NCBI RefSeq assembly: GCF_036046055.1
Contig: NZ_CP107939.1
Span: forward strand, 3,162,001 to 3,226,000
DNA length: 64,000 nt
Direction of reading: 5' to 3'
DNA from: Nocardia sp. NBC_00403
GTDB taxonomy: Bacteria > Actinomycetota > Actinomycetes > Mycobacteriales > Mycobacteriaceae
The notes under the pieces are model-generated. The model was not told where the DNA came from. It saw nothing but the letters and a program-made list of their open reading frames with translations, and searched no databases. This document shows, piece after piece, positions 27,131-34,131 of the stretch. Numbering within the stretch: the first letter of the stretch is position 1; every line of letters starts with the position of its first letter. The position numbers and the translations under genes are program-made.

Positions 27131-27742
27131 TCACCGCCCCAGCACGAGTTGCTGGCCGGATTCGATCGCGGCTACCAGGCAGTCGTAGCCCTCGCACAGC
27201 TGCGCCAACCGGGTTGCCTCGGGCGGCTCCTCATCGGTCGCAACGGCGGCGAGCACCAATCCCCAGAGGTCGGCCATCCGAGCAACCAACGCCCCGATGC
27301 TTTCGGTCTGTACGACCATGACCCGAGTGCCCTCCGGCACGCCGGTGATCGGGACTGGTGGCGGGGCCGAGGGCGGTGCGATTGCCCGCTGTTGTTGGCG
27401 GTTGTCGACTGTATCGTCGACTACGGCGATCAGGGTCTCGATAGCCTCGCGCGCCGAAACTAGGTCCGAGGAAGCCTGTTTCAGTTCTTGATGGCCGATC
27501 TGCTCGCCGGTCAGGGTGAGCAGCGCCTGTCGATATTGTTGCTGGCAGGCCACCAGATTGACTGCCGCGTGGACGATGTAGCTGCCCTGCAGTGGCCGTA
27601 GCCCAGCGAAGAACGCCAGCAATACCTCACTCGACGGCAATGCCGTCACCGGTGCCCATGTCGGGGTCGTCTCACTTGGAGTGTCGTCTGTGGCGTTCGG
27701 GGGACGATCCTGCCGTGCGTCGTTCTCATGCGTGCTGGTCAC
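27131..27742 (-). CDS. Hypothetical helical protein
   Basis: 203 residues from GTG 27742, 6 bp downstream of the first operon gene. The first 35 residues are polar and disordered. The rest is helical, with SYIVHAAVNLVACQQQYRQA, EQIGHQELKQASSDLVSARE and a second helical part IGALVARMADLWGLVLAAV. No known domain. It could be a scaffold or partner of the neighbouring small proteins (inference from operon only). Confidence 0.6.
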   Translation of the reverse strand: MTSTHENDARQDRPPNATDDTPSETTPTWAPVTALPSSEVLLAFFAGLRPLQGSYIVHAAVNLVACQQQYRQALLTLTGEQIGHQELKQASSDLVSAREAIETLIAVVDDTVDNRQQQRAIAPPSAPPPVPITGVPEGTRVMVVQTESIGALVARMADLWGLVLAAVATDEEPPEATRLAQLCEGYDCLVAAIESGQQLVLGR

Positions 27743-27748
27743 GGCCGA

Positions 27749-27967
27749 TCACCGCGGCTTACTTGTGGACAGCACTATCTGGCCGGCTTCGACCAGCGTG
27801 TCGAGCGCGGATGCTTTCCGCGGGCAGTTCTTGGCCCGGCAGGCGACATGGATCTGAACGACCTCGTGGGCTTGGGCTGGAGTGAACGGCACCATCGGTA
27901 CGGCGTGCGCCGCAGCGTCGCACAGGGCGATGAGTTGGTACATGGCAAGGGAATTGGCTGTGGACAT
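27749..27967 (-). CDS. Small hypothetical protein, first gene of operon
   Basis: 72 residues from ATG 27967 (MSTANSLAMYQLIALCDAAA), with AGGAG 11 bases upstream. The frame is open to 28033, but that part lacks a ribosome-binding site. It contains HVACRAKNCPRKASALDTLV, with two Cys and one His that could bind metal. It is divergent from the XRE/TPR regulator by about 300 bp. Confidence 0.55.
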   Translation of the reverse strand: MSTANSLAMYQLIALCDAAAHAVPMVPFTPAQAHEVVQIHVACRAKNCPRKASALDTLVEAGQIVLSTSKPR

Positions 27968-28149
27968 CGTTTTGGCATCTCCTGGTTGGGCGGGCTCGAT
28001 CGGAGGTTCCCGGCACCGGGGGCGTTTCGCCACCGGCCTGCCACTCTGGCGGGTCGGTGCGCCGGACGAGGGGTTCGGCGTCGGCCCGGTGCCGGGTACC
28101 AGGGCTGACCGTAGGGCCGCAAAACCGGCTATTTCCCGCCAAAATAGGG

Positions 28150-28235
28150 AGCCGTTTTAAAACATGCGGAAATCGGTATAAAGTCGGTACGGGCATGAAA
28201 ACGCTTGACAGTCAATCCCGTCCGCGATTTACCAT
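28150..28235. promoter_or_regulatory. Divergent promoter region with palindrome
   Basis: AT-rich DNA between the small-gene operon and the XRE/TPR gene. TTGACA lies at 28205-28210, with TTTACC 17 bp further on (28228-28233), a likely plus-strand promoter. The palindrome GTTTTAAAAC (28154-28163) could be an operator for the adjacent XRE regulator. Confidence 0.45.
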
Positions 28236-28267
28236 GAACGCAACATGATGTAGCGGGGAGCCCGACG

Positions 28268-29476
28268 ATGCACATGACGACCGGTGAGACGATCCGACGG
28301 ATACGCAAGTCCATCGGTATGACACAGGCGGAACTGGGCGCTCTCCTGCACTTCACGCAGCCCGCTGTTTCGCAACTGGAGCATGACGGCCCGGCCGTTT
28401 ACGATGTGCGCGTTCTGCGCCGGGTGGCGAAAGCTCTGCAGGTGCCGCTCGCCATACTGGCGGTGGAGTCGGATGAGGAGGCGGAGGTGAACCGACGCCA
28501 ATTTTTCAAATCGGGGGCGGTCGGAGTCGGTACTGCCACAGCAGCCGACAGGCGGCCGAACCCTCCGGCGGTTTCCGCGGGAGTCAGGGTCGGCCAAACG
28601 GACGTCGAGCGAATCACCAAGAGTGTCAGCCAGATCCACGAGCTGCAGCTGATAGCTGGTGGTGACCGGTTGTGTGAGGTCGCCGCCAACGAAGTGCGAT
28701 ACGTTGAACAGTTGCTGGATCTGGGTAGCTACAGCGACGAGGTTGGCAAAGTCCTGACCGGCGCTGGTGCCGAGATGATGACTGCTGCAGGCTGGGTCCA
28801 CTACGACGCCGGTCGCTGGGGTGAGGCCAGACGCTACTATGCCGATGCCGCTCAGGCCGCCACGGCCGCGGGTGATGGCACCGCTGCTGCTCACGCTTGG
28901 ATCAATGCCTGCCTGCTGTCATACCGGGAGGGGGCGCGGCCCAAAGAAGGGGTCCAGTTGGCTGAAGCCGCGCAGCTCGCAGCCAGGAAGCAAGGCGGCC
29001 CGAAACTGCGGGCGCTGGCAGCTATCCGCGAGGCCGAAGCGCACAGCGCGATTGGCGATCGCACCGCGATGGAGTCAGCAGTGAGCCGGGCGCACCGCGC
29101 GTACGACTCGACCAGGGGACAAGATCCTGCGTATCTGGCGCATCTGCCCGAAGCGCAGCTCAGTGGTTTGACCGGACTGGCCTTCATGCGCCTCGGTAAT
29201 CACCAGTCAGCAACGACCTATCTGCAGGCGGCCATCGACGGCACTGCGGTCTATCCCCGTGAACGTACTGCCTGGCAGATCCGTTTGGCGCAGAACTTCA
29301 TTCGGGCCGCAGACGTTGCCGAAGGCTGTGTCGTGTTGACCGATAACTTTGAGGACATCGCCAAGGTTGCGTCGACCCGCCTCCAAAGAACACTTCACGA
29401 GATCGCTGATGATCTGCGACCGTATTCATCGGTTCCTGAGGCCAGGGACTTTTTTGGGATGTGGACGGCCCACTGA
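28268..29476 (+). CDS. XRE-family regulator with TPR-like C-terminus
   Basis: 402 residues from ATG 28268, with GGGGAG upstream. Residues about 5-65 are an XRE helix-turn-helix (IRRIRKSIGMTQAELGALL, FTQPAVSQLEHDG). From residue 130 the protein is helical with TPR-like units (GWVHYDAGRWGEARRYYADA, LTGLAFMRLGNHQSATTYLQ). A linker at about 78-95 (NRRQFFKSGAVGVGTATA) looks like a twin-arginine signal but is internal. This layout resembles ligand- or peptide-sensing Rap/PlcR-like regulators. It probably controls the divergent five-gene operon. Confidence 0.8.
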   Translation: MHMTTGETIRRIRKSIGMTQAELGALLHFTQPAVSQLEHDGPAVYDVRVLRRVAKALQVPLAILAVESDEEAEVNRRQFFKSGAVGVGTATAADRRPNPPAVSAGVRVGQTDVERITKSVSQIHELQLIAGGDRLCEVAANEVRYVEQLLDLGSYSDEVGKVLTGAGAEMMTAAGWVHYDAGRWGEARRYYADAAQAATAAGDGTAAAHAWINACLLSYREGARPKEGVQLAEAAQLAARKQGGPKLRALAAIREAEAHSAIGDRTAMESAVSRAHRAYDSTRGQDPAYLAHLPEAQLSGLTGLAFMRLGNHQSATTYLQAAIDGTAVYPRERTAWQIRLAQNFIRAADVAEGCVVLTDNFEDIAKVASTRLQRTLHEIADDLRPYSSVPEARDFFGMWTAH

Positions 29477-29481
29477 TACTG

Positions 29482-29880
29482 CTAGTCCATCTCGCGAAGA
29501 TATCTAGCAACTCGCTTATTCAACAGTGCATATCTTTGTCTCGTGCTCTCGTACGACAGGCAGAACTCGCGGGTTGATGCGAAGCCTTTAATTCTCGGTT
29601 CCGGCTTAGAGAACTGTGTCGCATTCGGGAACTGCTGCCGGGTGAGGTCTACGATGCCGCCATCGACGAGATTGAAATAGTGCGAGACTGTTTCACCGCT
29701 GGGCAGGGTGGCAGTCGTATTGAGAATCTCACCACCGAGGTAGTCCTGGACCACACACGCAGTGACAGCGCACTGCCCCTTTGCACGGTTGGCTTCCGTC
29801 CAGCCCGAGGCTGCACTTGTATCCACTGACCACGACTGCTCCAGCGCAGTTCTGAGGGCCTCAATGGCGACCGTGCCCAT
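29482..29880 (-). CDS. YunG-family protein
   Basis: 132 residues from ATG 29880 (MGTVAIEALRTALEQSWS). Conserved YunG features are present: WTEANRAKGQCAVTACVVQD, then FNLVDGGIVDLTRQQF, and a C-terminal STRQRYALLNKRV. The Cys-Ala-Val-Thr segment plus the later aspartates suggest a papain-like or hydrolase fold, but the biochemical role is unknown. It is convergent with the XRE/TPR gene, 5 bp apart. The open frame continues upstream of 29880 but is not protein-like there. Confidence 0.75.
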   Translation of the reverse strand: MGTVAIEALRTALEQSWSVDTSAASGWTEANRAKGQCAVTACVVQDYLGGEILNTTATLPSGETVSHYFNLVDGGIVDLTRQQFPNATQFSKPEPRIKGFASTREFCLSYESTRQRYALLNKRVARYLREMD

Positions 29881-30185
29881 GCTCGGAGAGTACCAAGCGG
29901 CTGGTGGCGCTCTGCGAAAGCCCTGATGGACGCGGAGCAGAATCTTGGTGATCCGAGTGCTGAATCCCGGCATCGAGCACGCGGTGCCGTACCGACAGAG
30001 TGTCGGCGCAAATCTGACGCTCCACGACACCCTGAAGATCGCTGGTGGGCTGGATATCGACGCCCGTGCAGGTGGGTGGTTTGCTGGTGTCGGTGGGGGG
30101 ATGACCGGTCGGATACGGGGCTCGTTTCGAGGCAGTTCCTGGTTGCTCCAGCATGGGATGCGGTCAGGCTTCGAGCGGTGGTCGG
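29881..30185. other. Intergenic region, nothing recognised
   Basis: About 305 bp between YunG and the DUF2075 gene, both on the minus strand. Presumably it holds the YunG promoter. No gene or hairpin is supported. Confidence 0.4.
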
Positions 30186-32132
30186 CTATATGAGGGAATC
30201 GGTCAGACCAGAGATGAATTCCTGGGTCGCCGGGTCGACAGCGTAGATGACCACCCCTTGCATCCCGCGGGTCAGCAAAACCTTGTACGTGTTGCGAATG
30301 AGGATGTCGAAATCTTCATCGAAGAGCTTCTTGCTTCTGAGCTGCTTGTCCTTGTTGGCGTCCCGTCGCACTACCAGGTGCCCGTCCTCTGTGACGATCT
30401 CGGGTCCGAGAATGACACCTGCCCAGTCGAACTCGAATCCCTGTGCGGTGTAGATGCAACCGACCTGTTCGAAACCGCGTGGGTCATGCGCCCACAGCCA
30501 ACTCGGAGGGGGGTCATCCGGCCCGCCGATCGTGTCCTTGTATTTGTTCCACGGTTTGGACCAGTCGCCGATCTTGATGTCGGGCACCAGCGTCCCGTCG
30601 ATATCCGGTTCGGGAGTCCACTCCCAGCAGTAGCCAGCGGTGATCCTCGCAGTGACCGTTGGAGTGATTTTCGAGCGGAGAAATTCTTCCATCTGCCGTG
30701 GTGAGCTTGCGACGCGGACTATGAAATGGTCGTCGTCTTTCCATCGCATCGGTCCAAACGCCCTCAGGCCGAGCAGGTTCAGTACCCACTCGTCGTAGGC
30801 TGCACTGCCACCGCAGCGGAATTGACCGTCGAGGTTGATCTGAAAGACCGGCAGCCCTGCTCGGGCGGCATGGTCTCTGATGTGGTCGATAGTTCCGACT
30901 TCGTTCGGCCGGACCACTTGGTTCTCATCGAGCAGGAAAACCGGAACCTTTGCGGCCTCTATCAGTTCATCGACCTGCGGGCGCTTCGTCCGGAGCGTGC
31001 TCTGGGTGAATCGGTCGGTCGAAATCCGCCGGAGGCGATGAGCTTCGTCGCAGATCACCACATCCAACCACTCCGTTTGCATAGTGGTCAGGCTCTTGTA
31101 GTAGGTGATCTGCTTTTCCAGGTCGGGTTCCTGCTTGCCGTAGATTCTCCGCATGGTTTTGGTGATGGCTTCCGACCCTGTCGCGTATCGCACCCGACGA
31201 CCCTCCGCACGGAGGCGTTGAAGTAGCGACAGCGCGATGATGCTCTTACCGCTGCCTGGGCCGCCGGTCACGAGCACGACGGTCTTGAGCTTGCTTCTGT
31301 GTGAGAGGCTGATTCGGCTCATCACCGCCTCGAAGGCGAGTTTTTGGTTGTCCACCAGCCACTCTCCAGCTGTGTGAAGATCTGCCGTTGTCGAATTCAG
31401 CAGCGTCGCTCTTCGGCGGACCGCGCTGGTGAGCAATCGATCTGCGGCGGAGCTGCCAGAGGTGGGTGCGAGCTGAGTGTGTAGATACTCGATGAACTCG
31501 TCGCGCTGGTCGTCGGTGAACAAGCGTCCGAATTGATCGGGACGGAGGTGGAACAGTGGCTCGACGGACTCCTTTTTGGCGTTGTGCAAGAAGGCCACAC
31601 CGTGCAGTGCCTCGGGGCGGTCATGGAGTACGGCGACGTCTCTTTGGAGGTACCTGCAGTAGCCCCGCACCTGGTCGACTGGGTGAAGGTGATCGCCCCG
31701 CGTATACAGTGACCACGCGATCAGATCGCTGTCCCAACCCAGCTCAGCATGGCTCCATTGCTTCAGCTCGACCACAACGTAGTTGTCGTCGCCAGTCTTC
31801 GGATGGACGCCGGCAAGGACGACGTCGGCGCGTTGGCTCGAGCCCGGAAGGGAGCACTCGATCAGCATGGCGACCTCGCGCAGTTTGGCTTTGATCAAGA
31901 GATTGGCAAGTGTGGGAAGACTGGCCTCCCATGATCGACGCTCCCCTGGATTGCCTTTCTTGCCTGCTCCTTCGGCGATAGCTGTCACAAGCTCATCTCG
32001 GCGCGCCAAGGCTACGACTTCTGGAGCTGTCGAGCGAAACGACCGAAGCGTCACAGTACCCCCACCATTCGAAACCTGTTGTAGTGCAGCAATATCCGAG
32101 ACGCGTTCGCTCGGCGGACCCGTGTTGATCAT
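30186..32132 (-). CDS. DUF2075 helicase/ATPase with N-terminal nuclease-like region
   Basis: 648 residues from ATG 32132. The N-terminal ~250 residues include ADVVLAGVHPKTGDDNYVVVELKQWSH-like sequence, whose D...E-L-K pattern recalls a PD-(D/E)XK nuclease. The DUF2075 superfamily I core follows: Walker A GGPGSGKS (about 288-295), Walker B VVICDEAHRLRR (about 360) and a late QGFEFDWAGVILG plus TYKVLLTRGMQGVVIY. It probably unwinds or cleaves nucleic acid. A MazG-like gene is divergent 159 bp away, so the pair may act together against phage (inference). No strong ribosome site was seen. Confidence 0.82.
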   Translation of the reverse strand: MINTGPPSERVSDIAALQQVSNGGGTVTLRSFRSTAPEVVALARRDELVTAIAEGAGKKGNPGERRSWEASLPTLANLLIKAKLREVAMLIECSLPGSSQRADVVLAGVHPKTGDDNYVVVELKQWSHAELGWDSDLIAWSLYTRGDHLHPVDQVRGYCRYLQRDVAVLHDRPEALHGVAFLHNAKKESVEPLFHLRPDQFGRLFTDDQRDEFIEYLHTQLAPTSGSSAADRLLTSAVRRRATLLNSTTADLHTAGEWLVDNQKLAFEAVMSRISLSHRSKLKTVVLVTGGPGSGKSIIALSLLQRLRAEGRRVRYATGSEAITKTMRRIYGKQEPDLEKQITYYKSLTTMQTEWLDVVICDEAHRLRRISTDRFTQSTLRTKRPQVDELIEAAKVPVFLLDENQVVRPNEVGTIDHIRDHAARAGLPVFQINLDGQFRCGGSAAYDEWVLNLLGLRAFGPMRWKDDDHFIVRVASSPRQMEEFLRSKITPTVTARITAGYCWEWTPEPDIDGTLVPDIKIGDWSKPWNKYKDTIGGPDDPPPSWLWAHDPRGFEQVGCIYTAQGFEFDWAGVILGPEIVTEDGHLVVRRDANKDKQLRSKKLFDEDFDILIRNTYKVLLTRGMQGVVIYAVDPATQEFISGLTDSLI

Positions 32133-32291
32133 CGGAATGCTAGCGCGTCGTGCGCGATTGCTAGGCGAACCCGTCCAGATCGGGGTTACCTCGTCCAGCT
32201 CCCGTCGCCGCGATGGATTCCTGCTGATCGTTGATCGAAGATCCGTGCCTGTGGCGTAGATCGGCTGGGTATTACCTGCTAGAACCAACCC

Positions 32292-32654
32292 ATGGCGATC
32301 GACAGGCTCCAGCGCATGGTTGCGGAGTTCGCGGCGGAGCGAGCGTGGGAACGTTTCCATACCCCCAAGAACCTCGTCATGGCGCTGACCGGGGAGGTCG
32401 GTGAGCTGTCCGAGCTCTTCCAATGGCTAACCGCCGAGCAGAGCCAGGCGCTCATGGGCGACCCGACGCGGCGCACTCCCGTCGAGGAGGAGGTCGCCGA
32501 CGTTTTCATCTATCTGCTGCGACTTGCTGATGTCCTGCAGATCGATCTCGTTGCCGCAGTTGAAGCGAAGTTACGGAAGAACGCCGAGCGCTATCCGATC
32601 CAGCAGGTTTACGGCCAAGCAGTCAAATACACGGAACTCGGCAGCAGGGATTAG
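32292..32654 (+). CDS. MazG-like nucleotide pyrophosphohydrolase
   Basis: 120 residues of the MazG/RS21-C6 type: KNLVMALTGEVGELSELFQW (E-x-x-E motif) and then VEEEVADVFIYLLRLADVL (E-x-x-D motif) bind magnesium, and AKLRKNAERYPIQ closes the domain. It cleaves (d)NTPs to monophosphates. ATG 32292 is the start. It is divergent from the DUF2075 helicase gene; the shared 159-bp region probably carries both promoters. Confidence 0.88.
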   Translation: MAIDRLQRMVAEFAAERAWERFHTPKNLVMALTGEVGELSELFQWLTAEQSQALMGDPTRRTPVEEEVADVFIYLLRLADVLQIDLVAAVEAKLRKNAERYPIQQVYGQAVKYTELGSRD

Positions 32655-32941
32655 GTTGTTCAGCGTTGGTAGTGAGGTCTTCCCGGATGCTGCGGTCAGG
32701 TGAAGCCATGACCACAGGGCCTGGACAACCCGCTCCAACCCAGGTCGAGTCCGCCCTCGCAACGGGCGCTGACCACTGCAGCTTGGACAGTCAGGATCCG
32801 CTGGTCGACCACGTGGCCATGGTGGTCATCTTCGGAAGCGACCGAGGATCGCTGACGTCTGCCCCGCGGCCTTGGCGTCGAATTGTTCCGACATCTGGTC
32901 ATCGGATCTGCCGCCTGTGGGATAGCTGATGTTCTTCTGGT

Positions 32942-33325
32942 CTATTGGAGGGTGGCGGTGGCGACTGAAGCTTCGATTGCCGCGAAGATGTCCGCGTCGA
33001 CCTTCTGTTGCCAAGCCGGAAGTTGCTCCCAGTCTGCGACGTACGACGGTTTCGGCTCCGGGATGTGCTTGTGGATCTGGGCGATCCAGCACAGTGCGAT
33101 CCAGCGCCCTTTTTGTTCGGAGCTCAGCTTGCTTGCGCTGCCGTCTGTGATCGAGAGGAACTGTGCTACTTGGTCATACACTGCGATAGCGGCGGCTTGC
33201 TCCCATGCCGGCATGTCTTCCCACTCGGCGACATATCCCGGTTTCGGATCGCCCGGGTAGTAGCTGCGGACGCCGTCGATCCAGGCTCGGCGGAAGATCC
33301 GCCCGCGGTCAGTGTCGTCGGGCAC
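32942..33325 (-). CDS. Hypothetical protein with an internal duplication
   Basis: 127 residues from GTG 33325 with GAGGAG upstream. Two halves repeat the same pattern: PKPGYVAEWEDMPAWEQ followed by IAVYDQVAQFL, and EPKPSYVADWEQLPAWQQ followed by VDADIFAAIEASV. The first half has an extra HTH-like start (RIFRRAWIDGVRSYY). The W-x-x-(L/M)P-x-W-(E/Q) unit is seen in small actinobacterial and phage proteins of unknown role. Confidence 0.65.
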   Translation of the reverse strand: MPDDTDRGRIFRRAWIDGVRSYYPGDPKPGYVAEWEDMPAWEQAAAIAVYDQVAQFLSITDGSASKLSSEQKGRWIALCWIAQIHKHIPEPKPSYVADWEQLPAWQQKVDADIFAAIEASVATATLQ

Positions 33326-33607
33326 TGGTTCTCCTCGTACTGGTAGTCGGGTACAGCAGGGATGCGATCTGCATGTCGAGGTGGCGGACATGCAGATCGC
33401 GACCCAATGGTTCCAGGTGATGGCGGAGGTCATCGAGTCGACGGCCCAGGTAACCAGAGCGAAAGATCGGTCGACAAGAGGCTCACCGACGACGAGCGTG
33501 CCGCCCTACGCCCTGATTTCTTGCGTCAGGTGTCGCCGCTTGGTTGAGTGGTGTGGACTCCCTCGGAAGGTGGGGTGGTGGATCCGAGTTTGGGAGGACG
33601 GTGGGGG

Positions 33608-34072
33608 ATGGAGCCGGTGACGATGGTGGTGGCCGCAGTGGCTGCTGGTGCTGCGGCGGGTTTGACTGGGACAGCAGAGCGAGCGGTCGCTGACGCGTAT
33701 CAGGCGGTGAAAGCGATGATCAGCGGCCGGTATCGGTCGGTCGATGTGGAAGTGGTGGAGCGGCAACCGCAGTCGGCGAATCGGCGGGCAGTGTTGGTTG
33801 AGGAACTCGAGCAGGCCGGTGCCGGGGATGACGAGGAGCTGCTGGCGGCGGCGGGGCTGGTACTGGTGGCGGTGCATCGCCATGCGCCAGAAGCCGCTGA
33901 AGCGGTCGGTGTGCGATTACGCGAGGTCTGCGCCGGTGAGCTGACGATCACCGATGTCACCTCGACTGGTGCCGCGGTAGTCGCTGAGAACACCTCCGTG
34001 GAGGGCACTTTCACGATCAGCGGAATTCGGGCCGGAGCCGGGCAGGCGCCTCACCCTCCGATGGCGCAGTAG
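33608..34072 (+). CDS. Small STAND-associated protein with C-terminal beta motif
   Basis: 154 residues from ATG 33608 (GGGAGGAC upstream). The N-terminus is hydrophobic (VVAAVAAGAAAGLTGTAERA). A helical domain with VDVEVVERQPQSANRRAVLV follows, then a short C-terminal repeat-like beta segment: LTITDVTSTGAAVVAENTSV, then GTFTISGIRAGAG. It stops 59 bp before an NB-ARC/TPR STAND gene. Such small companions with C-terminal amyloid-like motifs are known for bacterial NLR-type proteins; calling this motif amyloid-like is an inference. It may be the effector or adaptor of the STAND sensor. Confidence 0.65.
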   Translation: MEPVTMVVAAVAAGAAAGLTGTAERAVADAYQAVKAMISGRYRSVDVEVVERQPQSANRRAVLVEELEQAGAGDDEELLAAAGLVLVAVHRHAPEAAEAVGVRLREVCAGELTITDVTSTGAAVVAENTSVEGTFTISGIRAGAGQAPHPPMAQ

Positions 34073-34131
34073 TAGTCGACCAGGATTCTGCTGCGCCACA
34101 CCGTCTTCCGTCCGCGATCTCTATTACGGGG

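Noticed and set aside
28490..28550. Twin-arginine signal in the XRE/TPR protein (NRRQFFKSGAVGVGT)
   Set aside because: It lies about 75 residues inside a protein that starts with a DNA-binding domain and has a good ribosome site; more likely a linker.
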